In this document: in pieces, positions 42,307 to 51,824 of the stretch
Numbering within the stretch: the first letter of the stretch is position 1
How the letters are laid out: the number at the start of each line of letters is the position of its first letter
Made by a program: the position numbers and the translations under genes
Notes under the pieces: model-generated
Seen by the model: the letters and a program-made list of their open reading frames with translations, nothing else
Databases searched by the model: none
Told to the model about the DNA's origin: nothing
Origin: JALYJG01 sp033763555
GTDB lineage: Bacteria > Pseudomonadota > Alphaproteobacteria > UBA9219
DNA: 64,000 bases
Direction: 5' to 3'
NCBI GenBank assembly: GCA_033763555.1
Contig: JANRKK010000045.1
Coordinates: forward strand, 1-64,000

Positions 42307-43163
42307 AACGCCCATTGATTCCGAAACCATGTCATTTGCCGTTTAGCATAGTTGCGCGTTGCCTGCTGGGCTTTTGCAATGGATTCATCCAACGGCATCT
42401 CATTCCGCAGATAGGCGCCAATCTCCCGAACACCGAGAGTTTTCATCGCGGGCAATTCAGCATTCAGGTTACGCGCAAGAAAAGCCCTCACTTCGTCGAC
42501 GGCACCCTGTTCGATCATCCCGGCAAAGCGGCGGTCACAGGCGGCGTAGAGCGTTGTGCGCTCAGGCAAAAGCAGGTGAGGCTCAATGGAAAAAAATTCC
42601 AGATAATTTTCGGGCGTATTTTTCTGCCAATGGATAATCGGCTTCCCGGTATGCGCAGCAACCTCATAAGCGCGGATTAGTCTTTGGCGGTCATTTTTTT
42701 CCAGACGCCGGGCGCTTTCCGGATCAAGCCTGGCCAATTCTCTACGAAATTCTTCTTCGCCTAGCTCTGCATAAAGTTTTTCGGCTTTCTCCCGAACCTC
42801 GCCCGGAATTTCAGGAATATCTGCCAGCCCACCGAGCAGCGCCCGGAAATACATTCCCGTTCCGCCGACAAGAATAGGCGTCCGCCCGTTATCGATGGTC
42901 TTCGCAATCGCTCGCTTTGCCAGAGCCACCCATTTTCCGGCCGATGAAGACTCCGATGGATCGAGAACGCCATACAGTTCATGTGGAACCTCGCGGCATT
43001 CGGATTCGCTGGGCTGCGCAGTTAAAATCGGCAATCCGGCATAGACCTGCATGGCGTCGGCATTGATGATGGTGCCGTTGGATCCGCGCGCTATCTCAAG
43101 CGCCAAAGCGGACTTTCCCGAGGCTGTAGGGCCAGCAATAAGAATGATTTTGGGCTGCAGCAT
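42303..43163 (-). CDS. miaA: tRNA dimethylallyltransferase
   Basis: Adds a dimethylallyl group to A37 of tRNAs reading UNN codons; 286 residues. The P-loop IAGPTASGKSALALE, DAMQVYAGLPILTAQP and MYFRALLGG are conserved. The C-terminal region has KQMTWFRNQW, the family's RNA-contacting end. The tat genes diverge from it, with a 95-bp gap to tatA. Confidence 0.96.
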   Translation of the reverse strand: MLQPKIILIAGPTASGKSALALEIARGSNGTIINADAMQVYAGLPILTAQPSESECREVPHELYGVLDPSESSSAGKWVALAKRAIAKTIDNGRTPILVGGTGMYFRALLGGLADIPEIPGEVREKAEKLYAELGEEEFRRELARLDPESARRLEKNDRQRLIRAYEVAAHTGKPIIHWQKNTPENYLEFFSIEPHLLLPERTTLYAACDRRFAGMIEQGAVDEVRAFLARNLNAELPAMKTLGVREIGAYLRNEMPLDESIAKAQQATRNYAKRQMTWFRNQWAF

Positions 43164-43258
43164 GGGTGGTTTTTAAGACAAAACAGGCCCGAAAGAATAG
43201 GCATTTGTCTCAGAACGCCAGTTTTGATAGCTTGGCAACATCAAGAAAGGCGGAAAAT

Positions 43259-43441
43259 ATGGGATTAAGCATCTGGCATCTTCTGGTCGTTTTGGCGGTT
43301 GTCCTGGTCATATTCGGGGCCGGACGGCTTCCGCAAGTGATGGGTGATCTCGGCAAAGGCATACGCAGCTTCAAGGCAGGGCTGAGCGGCGAAGACAAAT
43401 CCGACAAGCCAAAATTGCCGCCTTCGGATACATCCGCCTGA
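43259..43441 (+). CDS. tatA: Sec-independent translocase TatA
   Basis: A 60-residue Tat component that forms the pore. The N-terminal membrane helix IWHLLVVLAVVLVIFGAGRLP is followed by the amphipathic helix with GDLGKGIRSFKAGL. The start at 43259 gives the usual TatA N-terminus; the open frame upstream is not TatA-like. It is first of tatA-tatB-tatC. Clients may include the Tat-signal GH10 protein at 6-7 kb. Confidence 0.94.
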   Translation: MGLSIWHLLVVLAVVLVIFGAGRLPQVMGDLGKGIRSFKAGLSGEDKSDKPKLPPSDTSA

Positions 43442-43460
43442 CGTTTTTCTGGCTTCCACA

Positions 43461-43715
43461 ATGCTCGACGTAGCCTGGCCAGAACTTATGGTGATCGGGG
43501 CGGTGGCGCTTGTGGCCATCGGTCCAAAAGACCTGCCCAAGGTCATGCACACGCTTGGCCAATGGGCTGGAAAAGCCCGCGATCTTGCGCATGATTTCCA
43601 GCGCGCCTTCGAGCAGCTGAGCTATGAAAATGAAATTGCCGAAAAATTGAAAAAGCAGGACGCAACACCGCCTGCTTCACCAGAACCGCCGAACCATGAC
43701 CGACCAGCAACTTGA
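43461..43715 (+). CDS. tatB: Sec-independent translocase TatB
   Basis: An 84-residue receptor subunit of the Tat complex. The helix begins MLDVAWPELMVIGAVAL with the characteristic acidic residue in the membrane (E8) and the FG-like hinge replaced by IGPKDLPKVM. The amphipathic helix AGKARDLAHDFQRAFEQL follows. It is shorter than the E. coli protein (171) and ends in a proline-rich tail. It overlaps tatC by 20 bp. Confidence 0.93.
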   Translation: MLDVAWPELMVIGAVALVAIGPKDLPKVMHTLGQWAGKARDLAHDFQRAFEQLSYENEIAEKLKKQDATPPASPEPPNHDRPAT

Positions 43716-44496
43716 CCCGCTGCGGCAACCCCTGCTCGCGCATCTTCTGGAACTGCGCAAGCGGCTGATCTGGTCGCTAACGGCTATTTTGATCGGCTTT
43801 GCTGTTAGCTACTGTTTTGCAGCGGAAATTTATGAGTTTCTGGTACGCCCGCTTGCGCATGTAACCGAAGGCGAAAACCGCCGTCTGATTTATACGGGCC
43901 TGACGGAAGCCTTCGTCACCTACATCAAGCTGGCTTTGTGGACAGGATGCTTCATCGCTTTTCCAGTTATCGCCACGCAGATATGGATGTTTGTCGCGCC
44001 GGGTCTATACAAAAACGAACGCCGCGCATTTTTTCCATTCTTGATCGCTACGCCCGTTTTTTTCTTGATGGGTGCTGCTGTGGCCTATTATTTCGTTTTT
44101 CCGATGGCATGGAAATTTTTTCTGAGCTTTGAAATTCCAGTTGCCGCTGGAGGATTGCCCGTCCAACTCGAAGCCCGCGTCAGCGAGTATCTGTCGCTTT
44201 CCATGACGGTTATTTTTGCGTTTGGTATTGCCTTTGAACTGCCCGTCATTCTGGTTTTGCTGACGCGCGTCGGGCTTTTGTCCTCGGCCAAACTCTCGGC
44301 TTTCCGGCGCTACGCCATTGTTCTGATTTTTATCGTTGCGGCCGTTATTACCCCGCCCGATGTCATCAGCCAGATCAGCCTCGCCTTGCCGCTCATGCTT
44401 CTTTACGAATTGTCGATTTTAGGCGCGAAATGGGTGGAAAGAGGGCGTATTATAGGAAGCACGAATCACGCCGCCCATCCGGGAGACCCCTCATGA
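43696..44496 (+). CDS. tatC: Sec-independent translocase TatC
   Basis: A 266-residue, six-helix core of the Tat system that reads the twin-arginine signal. The N-terminal LLAHLLELRKRLIWS block, PLAHVTEGENRRLIYT, FVAPGLYKNERR and the later YFVFPMAWKFF are conserved. Its stop overlaps the next gene in ATGA form, so the DUF4153-like gene is translationally coupled. The order tatABC-serS is typical of alphaproteobacteria. Confidence 0.96.
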   Translation: MTDQQLDPLRQPLLAHLLELRKRLIWSLTAILIGFAVSYCFAAEIYEFLVRPLAHVTEGENRRLIYTGLTEAFVTYIKLALWTGCFIAFPVIATQIWMFVAPGLYKNERRAFFPFLIATPVFFLMGAAVAYYFVFPMAWKFFLSFEIPVAAGGLPVQLEARVSEYLSLSMTVIFAFGIAFELPVILVLLTRVGLLSSAKLSAFRRYAIVLIFIVAAVITPPDVISQISLALPLMLLYELSILGAKWVERGRIIGSTNHAAHPGDPS

Positions 44497-46262
44497 TAAC
44501 GCAGCACACAAATAAAATCCGCGTTGCCATCGGCTTTGCACAAGGGCTCATGTTGTTCGCTCTGCACAAAGCGGCGGTTACCGGAACATGGTGGCCCGGC
44601 ACGGATGCCCTCAGCTTCTCAGCGCTGCTGATGATGGTTGTTATGGTTCCACCCTTACTGATCACAGGCTATGGCCAGATGCGAACGCGCTCTTTATTCG
44701 CCTGGGGGCTTTGCGCCGCCGTCCTGCTGGCTGGCCTGGCAATGTATGATGTCAGCACCCGCGGCGGCGTCGATGTCAACGGACTGCTTTCCTACCGCGA
44801 AGCCCGGCAGGTGAATGCGCCGTCCTTTATGCTCGTATTCTTTGCAGCAGTCGGGTTTTGTATCGCTCATACTTTGATTATGGCAGGCGATGCTGAAAGA
44901 AAATATATCTCTTCCTACCCGCGTTACTTCGATACCGCATGGAAACTGGCCGTGCAGGTTATTCTATCAGGCGTGTTTGTCGGGCTCTTCTGGGGCGTTC
45001 TGATCTTGGGCTCTGCCCTTTTCAATCTCATCAAAATCAAATTCATCTCGGACCTTATTGAAAAGGAATGGTTCTATTATCCAGCGACAGCAATGGCTTT
45101 TGCCTACGCTCTGCATGTTACGGATGTGCGCGGCAATCTGGTGCGCAGCATCCGCACCTTGAAGCTAACGCTTTTCTCATGGCTTCTGCCGCTGATGGCC
45201 TTGTTCGGAGCTGGTTTCCTCATCGCCCTTCCCTTTCAGGGGTTGGAGCATTTGTGGAGCACCCGTTACGCCAGCGTTATCCTTCTGGCGGCAGCGGCCT
45301 GGCTGATCGTGCTGATCAACGCCGCTTATCAGGATGGCACACCAGAACATGCGCCGCCGAAAATCCTGCGTTATGCGGGTTCTCTAGCTTCCGTTCTGCT
45401 GTTGCCTCTGGTCGTGATTGCCGCTTACGCCATTTCTCTGCGCGTCGAGCAATATGGCTGGACGGCCAACCTTATCCAAAAATTCGCCTGTGTGATTGTC
45501 GGCATGTGCTACGCCGTCGGCTATTTATGGGCCGCCATTATACCGCACCCATGGCTGCGCAAGCTGGAGCGCACCAATATTCTGGCTGCGCTGCTCACTC
45601 TGGCTGTTTTGCTGGCGCTGTTCACGCCGATTGCCGACCCGGCACGCCTCTCTGTCACCAGCCAGATCGGCCGCCTGGAAAAAGGCGAGGTATCGCCTGA
45701 CAAGTTTGACTATGTCTATCTTGCCAAAGAAGGTGAGATTTACGGAACAAACGCCCTCAAAAAACTGGAAGCCGCCGCCAGCGGCCCGCAGGCTGAGTTG
45801 ATCAAGAAAAAGGTCAGCGAAGCCCTGCTCTCGAAAAATAGCCCACGCCCGCTGCGCGTTCCACTGGTCGATGTTACGGATATTACGGTTTATCCCAAAG
45901 GCCGGAACCTACCGGAAAGCTTTACGAGACAAGTATGGGATGTCTCCAAAGTTGAACGCTGGGAGATGCCGTCCTGCCTCTACAACATCGAACAGAAATG
46001 TGAAGCGTTTTTGATCGACGGAGCAAAGGGTGTGGAGTTCATTATCCTTATGGATGTTGCCGCTTATGGTAACTCAGTTATCTTTCACTCTGCCGAAGGT
46101 GGCTGGAAGAATGCAGGCAGGCTCTGGCAAGGCAAGCTGAACTGTAAAGGCATTCGTGAAGCCCTGCGCAGCAAGCCATTCAAAATGGTGCCCTCAGGCA
46201 AACAAGAACTTGAGGTTGATGGCATACGCATCCCCTTCAAACCCGACGATAAATGCCCGTAA
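44493..46262 (+). CDS. DUF4153-family polytopic membrane protein
   Basis: A 589-residue protein with about 11 N-terminal membrane helices (roughly residues 15-390). It is followed by a soluble, probably periplasmic, C-terminal domain (about 395-589) with a KGRNLPESFTRQVWDVSK region. The helical part resembles DUF4153. The start at 44493 is the ATGA overlap with tatC. It has no assigned function; its insertion between tatC and serS is unusual since many alphaproteobacteria have serS directly after tatC. Confidence 0.82.
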   Translation: MITQHTNKIRVAIGFAQGLMLFALHKAAVTGTWWPGTDALSFSALLMMVVMVPPLLITGYGQMRTRSLFAWGLCAAVLLAGLAMYDVSTRGGVDVNGLLSYREARQVNAPSFMLVFFAAVGFCIAHTLIMAGDAERKYISSYPRYFDTAWKLAVQVILSGVFVGLFWGVLILGSALFNLIKIKFISDLIEKEWFYYPATAMAFAYALHVTDVRGNLVRSIRTLKLTLFSWLLPLMALFGAGFLIALPFQGLEHLWSTRYASVILLAAAAWLIVLINAAYQDGTPEHAPPKILRYAGSLASVLLLPLVVIAAYAISLRVEQYGWTANLIQKFACVIVGMCYAVGYLWAAIIPHPWLRKLERTNILAALLTLAVLLALFTPIADPARLSVTSQIGRLEKGEVSPDKFDYVYLAKEGEIYGTNALKKLEAAASGPQAELIKKKVSEALLSKNSPRPLRVPLVDVTDITVYPKGRNLPESFTRQVWDVSKVERWEMPSCLYNIEQKCEAFLIDGAKGVEFIILMDVAAYGNSVIFHSAEGGWKNAGRLWQGKLNCKGIREALRSKPFKMVPSGKQELEVDGIRIPFKPDDKCP

Positions 46263-46274
46263 GGCCACCTGCCC

Positions 46275-47579
46275 ATGCATGACATACGTTTCATTCGTGA
46301 AAATCCCGATGCGTTCTACGCAGGGCTAAGACGCCGTGGATATGTATCTCCTGGATTAACAGGCTATGGCGATGCCGCAGAGGACATTCTTGACCTTGAT
46401 ACTGAACGCCGTAAAAAACAGACTTTAATGCAGGAGTTACAGGCCCAACGGAATGATCTATCCAAACAAGTTGGAGAGATTAAACGTAAAGGCAACAATG
46501 CTGATGCTTTAATGCAGGAAGTCACGGCTATTAAGGACAAAATCGCTACGCTAGAAAATGAAGAACAACAAGTTGCCCTCCAGTTGAACCAAATACTCTC
46601 AAGCCTTCCCAATCTTGCCGCCGATAATGTTCCCGACGGCGTCGATGAAAAAGGCAATAAAGAATTGCGCCGCTCCGGTGAACCCAAACGCACCAACTCC
46701 GCCAAGCAGCATTTCGATCTGGGCGAAGCACTCGGTTATATGGATTTTGCGACGGCAACCAAATTATCTGGTGCGCGCTTTACTCTGCTGAAAGGGCCTC
46801 TGGCACGACTGGAACGCGCCCTTGGCAATTTCATGCTGGATATTCATACGAAAGAATTCGGCTACACCGAAGTTTCCCCGCCCCTGCTCGTGCGTGAAGA
46901 AATTATGTATGGCACAGGCCAGCTGCCGAAGTTCCGTGATGATCAGTTTCAGACCAATACCGGGCTTTGGCTCATTCCCACCGCCGAAGTGCCACTAACT
47001 AATTTCGTAAACGATATGATTATCGAGCGCGAAACTCTGCCCTTCCGCTTTACCGCAAAAACGCCATGTTTCCGTGCCGAAGCTGGGGCTGCGGGCAAGG
47101 ATACCCGCGGCATGTTGCGCCAACACCAGTTTTACAAGGTTGAGCTTGTGAGCATTACAACCCCCGATCAATCCGAACAGGAACATGACCGCATGACTGC
47201 CTGCGCCGAGGCTGTTCTGAAAAAACTGGAACTGCCCTTCCGCACCATGGTTCTGTGCGCGGGCGATATGGGCTTTGCCGCCCGTAAGACCTACGACATC
47301 GAAGTCTGGATGCCGGGCCAGAATGCCTATCGTGAGATTTCCAGTTGCTCCAACTGCGGTGATTTCCAGGCGCGACGCATGAATGCGCGCAGTAAGGCGG
47401 CAGGTGACAAGAACACCGAATTTGTCCATACGCTGAACGGATCGGGCATCGCCGTTGGCCGCGCCCTGATCGCCATTATGGAAAACTTCCAGCAGCCGGA
47501 TGGTTCCATCGTTATTCCAACGGCACTGCAACCCTATATGGACGGCATGAAACAAATCGAGGCGGGAGCCAAACCATGA
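46275..47579 (+). CDS. serS: Seryl-tRNA synthetase
   Basis: Class II aminoacyl-tRNA synthetase of 434 residues. A long N-terminal coiled coil (about residues 30-105, with LMQELQAQRNDLSKQ) binds tRNA-Ser. The class II motif 2 is FRAEAGAAGKDTRGMLRQHQF and motif 3 is GIAVGRALIAIMEN. The start at 46275 matches the family N-terminus MHDIRFIRENPDAF. Its stop overlaps the NlpD-like gene in ATGA form. Confidence 0.97.
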   Translation: MHDIRFIRENPDAFYAGLRRRGYVSPGLTGYGDAAEDILDLDTERRKKQTLMQELQAQRNDLSKQVGEIKRKGNNADALMQEVTAIKDKIATLENEEQQVALQLNQILSSLPNLAADNVPDGVDEKGNKELRRSGEPKRTNSAKQHFDLGEALGYMDFATATKLSGARFTLLKGPLARLERALGNFMLDIHTKEFGYTEVSPPLLVREEIMYGTGQLPKFRDDQFQTNTGLWLIPTAEVPLTNFVNDMIIERETLPFRFTAKTPCFRAEAGAAGKDTRGMLRQHQFYKVELVSITTPDQSEQEHDRMTACAEAVLKKLELPFRTMVLCAGDMGFAARKTYDIEVWMPGQNAYREISSCSNCGDFQARRMNARSKAAGDKNTEFVHTLNGSGIAVGRALIAIMENFQQPDGSIVIPTALQPYMDGMKQIEAGAKP

Positions 47580-48550
47580 CATCACCATCCAAAAATTTCA
47601 GTGCCTTGCTGTTCGCAAGCTTGGTGCTGGTCTCCTGCACCTTTATTCACCATCAACAGCCCAGCCTTCCGGCACGTGCCAGCCTTACGCCGGGCGAAAC
47701 GGTTACCGTCGGTAAAAACCAGAATGTCTATGCCGTCGCACGCCAGCATAATGTGTCCATGCGCGACCTGATCGTTCTGAATGATTTGAAGGCGCCTTTT
47801 ACATTGAAAGAAGGCCAGCAATTGACGCTGCCCTATGGCGCACGTTCCGAAACACCCTATAACGCGCCTTACAGCACTGCATCTTCGTCATCGCCTTCCC
47901 TGCCGCCACCGCCCATGAATTCCGGGTCTGCGCGTTCGATGGATGTGGAAGCTGTTCCCCTGCCGCCGATCGAAACATCGCCACCGCAGCCTGTTCATTC
48001 GCCATCTAACATCCGAAGCGGCGCCGTCAGCAGCGCGCCTGTAACAGCTGCGCCCGTTGAAAGCTTGAATGCGCCTGCTACACCACCCCGGCCTGTTGCG
48101 ACCACAGCCGAACCATCGCGGGCCGAGCAGATCGCATCAGAAAGATCGCCGGACGCCGAAAGCCACCCTTCCGCCATTACCATGAAATGGCCTGTGCAAG
48201 GCCCCATCCTGTCCAGCTTTGGGCCGAAGGGTCAGGGGCTGAACAATGATGGCATCAATATCGGTGCACCCAAGGGCGCACCTGTGGTCGCGGCTGCCAG
48301 TGGCATTGTCGCCTATGCTGGAAATGAAATGAAGGGCTTCGGTAATCTTGTCCTTATCCGGCACCATGGTGGATGGGTAACGGCCTATGCGCATCTCGAC
48401 CGCGCCCTCGTGACAAAAGATGTTGTCGTCGCACAAGGTGATATGATTGGTACGGTTGGCAAAACGGGCGACGCCGCTTCACCGCAACTGCATTTTGAAA
48501 CGCGCTATAACGGTAAACCTGTCGACCCGAAGGGCATAATTAAGGAATAA
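47576..48550 (+). CDS. LysM/M23 lipoprotein, NlpD-like (catalytically degenerate)
   Basis: A 324-residue envelope protein with a lipobox-like LVSC signal end, one LysM domain (about residues 45-85, VYAVARQHNVSMRDLIVLN) and a long proline/serine-rich linker. A C-terminal M23 domain occupies about 205-324. In the M23 domain the usual first zinc pair HxxxD is replaced by N (NNDGIN), while AYAHL and LHFETRY are kept. That fits NlpD/EnvC proteins, which activate amidases rather than cutting peptidoglycan. Usual neighbours surE and pcm are missing between it and serS. Confidence 0.88.
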   Translation: MTSPSKNFSALLFASLVLVSCTFIHHQQPSLPARASLTPGETVTVGKNQNVYAVARQHNVSMRDLIVLNDLKAPFTLKEGQQLTLPYGARSETPYNAPYSTASSSSPSLPPPPMNSGSARSMDVEAVPLPPIETSPPQPVHSPSNIRSGAVSSAPVTAAPVESLNAPATPPRPVATTAEPSRAEQIASERSPDAESHPSAITMKWPVQGPILSSFGPKGQGLNNDGINIGAPKGAPVVAAASGIVAYAGNEMKGFGNLVLIRHHGGWVTAYAHLDRALVTKDVVVAQGDMIGTVGKTGDAASPQLHFETRYNGKPVDPKGIIKE

Positions 48551-49331
48551 GCAGGCTGCGTGTCGCAGCCTCGACATCCGGTTGTTTCAGCAAGGATTCT
48601 CCAACCAAAAATGCGTGCACATTTACTGCCTGCATGCGCGCAATGTCTTCGAACGTGCTGATACCGCTTTCGCTCACGACAAGGCGGCCCTTTGGCACAA
48701 GTGGAGCCAGCTCCTCTGTCGTCTTAAGGCTGACCTTCAAGGTTTTGAGATTACGATTATTGATACCAATCAGCCCGGATGGAAGTTTTAAGGCCCGATC
48801 GAGTTCTTTCTTATTATGCACTTCAATTAAGACTTCCATCCCGTAGTCCACGGCAGCTTTATGCAGTTCCGCTGCTTTTTTATCGTCCAATGCCGCCATA
48901 ATCAGCAGGATACAATCCGCGCCAATCACCCGCGCTTCGGCCACTTGCCAGACATCCAACATAAAATCCTTACGCAAAGCGGGTAGCTTGCAATTCGCCC
49001 GCGCTTCCGCCAGATCGCTGTTACGTCCTTGAAAATAAGGCTCATCAGTCAGAACCGACAGGCACGCTGCCCCTGCTTTTTCATAAGTCTGCGCCAGCTC
49101 TTTGGGCGAGAATTCCGACCGTATTACGCCCGCTGACGGCGATGCTTTCTTGATTTCAGCAATCAGCCCGATGCTGCCCTTATCAATTTTCGTTTGCAAA
49201 GTTTCGGCAAACTTGCGCGGCGGCGCATTGGCGCGCGCTTTTTTGTCCACAATCTCAAAAGGACGCTCCTTGGATAACTGAGCCACATGCGTGCGCTTGT
49301 CAGCGCAGATTTTTTCCAGAATATCGGTCAT
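48540..49331 (-). CDS. trpC: Indole-3-glycerol-phosphate synthase
   Basis: Tryptophan biosynthesis enzyme that closes the indole ring; 263 residues. The barrel shows LIAEIKKASPSAGVIR, CLSVLTDEPYFQG, LRKDFMLD and IGINNRNLKTL, the conserved catalytic lysine/glutamate/asparagine blocks. No other trp gene is near, so it is an isolated copy. Its 3' end overlaps the nlpD-like gene by 11 bp and it follows the prolyl aminopeptidase gene with no gap. Confidence 0.96.
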   Translation of the reverse strand: MTDILEKICADKRTHVAQLSKERPFEIVDKKARANAPPRKFAETLQTKIDKGSIGLIAEIKKASPSAGVIRSEFSPKELAQTYEKAGAACLSVLTDEPYFQGRNSDLAEARANCKLPALRKDFMLDVWQVAEARVIGADCILLIMAALDDKKAAELHKAAVDYGMEVLIEVHNKKELDRALKLPSGLIGINNRNLKTLKVSLKTTEELAPLVPKGRLVVSESGISTFEDIARMQAVNVHAFLVGESLLKQPDVEAATRSLLIP

Positions 49332-50318
49332 TTATCCCTTGAGTATCTTGAATTTCTCGGTTGCTTCGATCAACGCTGCACGAATACCTGGCTCCAGCGC
49401 CGAATGCCCGGCATCAGGAATAATACGGTACTCGGCCTGCGGCCAGCACTGCCTTAATTCTTCCATCGCCAGAATAGGACAAATAACGTCATAGCGTCCA
49501 TGCACGACAAAACCGGGAATACGATGCAGCTTGTCAGCATGGCGCAGCAGCTGATCGTCTGGCGTAAACAGGTTGTTCTTGAAGTAATGCGCTTCGATCC
49601 GCGCAAGGCCGATGCGGTGCTGATCATCATTAATGACCACAGAACCTTCTGGACCAGGGCACAGAGTTGAACATGTGCTTTCATAACCCGCCCAGGCACG
49701 AATGGCCTCCATGCGGCGTTGTTCATCCGGCCCGTCAAATATCTTGATATAGGCAGAAAGCAAATCATGCCGCTCCTCCGCGGGGATAACATTGGCGAAT
49801 TTTGCCCAGGCTTCGGGAAAAATATTGCGGATACCGTACAGGAACCAATCGATCTCCCGCTTCTGCAAAAGGCAGATGCCTCGCAGAATGAGGCCAAGGC
49901 AGCGCTCGGGGTGCGTCTGGGCATAGCTTAACGCCAGCGTGCTGCCCCACGAACCGCCAAACACATGCCAGCGCTCAACGCCGCGATGCTGGCGCAGAGT
50001 CTCAATATCCTGAACCAGAAGTTCGGTTGTATTGAGCCGGGTTTCACCGAGCGGGCGGGAGCGCCCGGCCCCACGCTGATCAAAAATGATGATGCGCCAA
50101 TCGTCGGGATTGAAGAAACGGCGATGCGTCGGCGTAGCCCCCGCACCCGGTCCGCCATGCAAAAAAACCACCGGAACACCCTTGGGATTGCCGCATTCTT
50201 CCCAATAAAGATTATGCAGATCATCGACCTGCAACATGCCTTTGGCATGCGGCTCAATCGGCGGAAAGAAATCGCGGAGGCCGGAAGACGGCGCAGATGC
50301 AGGAGTGTGAGGCGACAC
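49332..50318 (-). CDS. pip: Prolyl aminopeptidase
   Basis: Alpha/beta-hydrolase that removes N-terminal proline; about 328 residues. The oxyanion-hole HGGPGAG, IIFDQRGAGRS and the nucleophile elbow GGSWGSTLAL are conserved. The catalytic acid lies in VHGRYDVICP and the histidine in AGHSALEPG. The GTG at 50318 was chosen: it has AGGAA about 6 bases upstream, while the ATG at 50378 would add 20 residues not seen in the family. It diverges from the nucleotidyltransferase gene. Confidence 0.94.
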   Translation of the reverse strand: MSPHTPASAPSSGLRDFFPPIEPHAKGMLQVDDLHNLYWEECGNPKGVPVVFLHGGPGAGATPTHRRFFNPDDWRIIIFDQRGAGRSRPLGETRLNTTELLVQDIETLRQHRGVERWHVFGGSWGSTLALSYAQTHPERCLGLILRGICLLQKREIDWFLYGIRNIFPEAWAKFANVIPAEERHDLLSAYIKIFDGPDEQRRMEAIRAWAGYESTCSTLCPGPEGSVVINDDQHRIGLARIEAHYFKNNLFTPDDQLLRHADKLHRIPGFVVHGRYDVICPILAMEELRQCWPQAEYRIIPDAGHSALEPGIRAALIEATEKFKILKG

Positions 50319-50436
50319 GGAAATTCCTGTTCGGATAGTGTTGCCAGAGGTTATAGCCCATAGACCGTCGAATGCCAAAAACCCCTCGTACCTTTACCAG
50401 GGCTGTCGTAAGCTGGGATTCCCACCGGAGATTCCC

Positions 50437-50838
50437 GTGAAAACCGTTATCACCTTTGGAACCTATGATCTGTTCCATATCGGCCATGTGCGTATCCTGA
50501 CCCGCGCGCGCGCCTATGGCGACAGGCTGGTGGTTGGCGTTTCAACCGATACTCTCAATATCTCCAAGAAGAATTACAAGCCTGTCTTCGCCCAGGAACA
50601 TCGGTTGGAGATCGTCAAGGCCCTGTCCTGTGTCGATGACGCTTTCTATGAAGAAAGCCTTGAGCTAAAGGGCGAATATATCAAGAAACACAAAGCCGAT
50701 ATTCTGGTCATGGGTGATGACTGGAAAGGGCGGTTCGACGAATTTAAATCGCTGTGCGAAGTCGTCTATCTTCCGCGTACAGAGGGCATCTCGACAACGC
50801 AGGTCAAGGAAGATGTTATCCAGAAAGCCCTGCGCTAG
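50437..50838 (+). CDS. Cytidylyltransferase/adenylyltransferase (glycerol-3-phosphate cytidylyltransferase-like)
   Basis: A 133-residue nucleotidyltransferase. It has the HIGH motif in TYDLFHIGHVRIL, VGVSTDTLN, and the RTEGISTT motif near the C-terminus, which match TagD-like glycerol-3-phosphate cytidylyltransferases. GTG start at 50437 has GGAG 6 bases upstream. The product CDP-glycerol would suggest glycerol-phosphate in an envelope polymer, but no other CDP-glycerol gene is nearby and a related sugar-nucleotide reaction is possible. It converges with xerD (4-bp overlap). Confidence 0.86.
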   Translation: MKTVITFGTYDLFHIGHVRILTRARAYGDRLVVGVSTDTLNISKKNYKPVFAQEHRLEIVKALSCVDDAFYEESLELKGEYIKKHKADILVMGDDWKGRFDEFKSLCEVVYLPRTEGISTTQVKEDVIQKALR

Positions 50839-51806
50839 GATTTTGTCGATCTGATTTTCTCGCGCCCCAGCGGATGATGCTGCACCACCGTTTTGGCCAG
50901 ACGATCCGAAGCGACATGCGTGTAGATCTGCGTCGTGGCAATATCGGCATGGCCAAGCATCGTCTGCACACTGCGCAAGTCCGCGCCATGCTCAATCAGG
51001 TGTGTGGCAAAAGCATGCCGCAGCACATGCGGACTGAGACGCGAGGGGTCGAGCCCGGCCTGAAGCCCGGTTGCCTTCACAAGCTGGAAGAAACGCTGCC
51101 GCGTCAAGTGCGTTGAGCCGTCGCGTGAAGGAAAGAGAAAAACCGACTTTTTCTTTTCACCGAGAGCTTCTTTGCGGAAAGGCAGCCAGGCTTTCAGTGC
51201 CTTCACAGCGGGTTCGCCCAGCGGCACGACACGTTCCTTGCCGCCTTTGCCTTTCACCTGCACAAGATTGCGGTCAAACTGCACAGACGAAAGCGGCAGA
51301 CCAACAAGTTCTGTCACCCGTAGGCCAGAGGCATAGAGCAGCTCCAGCATCGCTTTCAGCCGCACGCCCTCGCTACCGCGCTGGCGTGCGACGGTGCTCA
51401 GAAGCTTGCCAACATCTTCTTCGCTCAGATATTTCGGCAGAGATCGACCCAGTTTCGGCGCGTCGATACTGCGGCTTGGATCATCCTTGCGGTGATGTTC
51501 AGATAACAAAAAGCGAAAAAACTGCCGCAGCGCCGATAAACGTCGAGCTTGCGTACGCGGTGCGTTCTGCCCCACGGCCTGAAGATAGGCACGAATATCA
51601 TCCTCATTGGCCTCGGCCAGATCGGTTTTCTTTTTTACCAGAAACAGCGCTACATCCGTCAGATCGCGTCTGTATGCCAGCCGCGTGTTCGCCGAAGCGT
51701 TACGTTCGGCCAGCAGCATATCAAGAAAGGATTCGAGCAGCGTCGAGGTGCGCCAACCGATGCCCTTATTGTCTTCGATATGTTTCTGTTTTGGCATTGC
51801 CGTCAA
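50835..51806 (-). CDS. xerD: Site-specific tyrosine recombinase XerD
   Basis: Chromosome-dimer resolution recombinase, 323 residues. It has an N-terminal SAM-like domain (about 25-110) and a catalytic domain with R in YASGLRVTELVGL, K in VKGKGGKER, HVLRHAFATHL, H in LGHADIATTQ and the nucleophile tyrosine in TQIYTHV. This is the core XerD form rather than a phage integrase. Many alphaproteobacteria carry xerD near aroK/aroB as here. It follows the 51.8-53.7 kb gene by 18 bp. Confidence 0.95.
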   Translation of the reverse strand: MTAMPKQKHIEDNKGIGWRTSTLLESFLDMLLAERNASANTRLAYRRDLTDVALFLVKKKTDLAEANEDDIRAYLQAVGQNAPRTQARRLSALRQFFRFLLSEHHRKDDPSRSIDAPKLGRSLPKYLSEEDVGKLLSTVARQRGSEGVRLKAMLELLYASGLRVTELVGLPLSSVQFDRNLVQVKGKGGKERVVPLGEPAVKALKAWLPFRKEALGEKKKSVFLFPSRDGSTHLTRQRFFQLVKATGLQAGLDPSRLSPHVLRHAFATHLIEHGADLRSVQTMLGHADIATTQIYTHVASDRLAKTVVQHHPLGREKIRSTKS

Positions 51807-51824
51807 ACTCCCGGCCGAGGCGCA

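Noticed and set aside
50835..51806. XerD as a phage or island integrase
   Set aside because: Length, motifs and position beside aroK-aroB fit housekeeping XerD.
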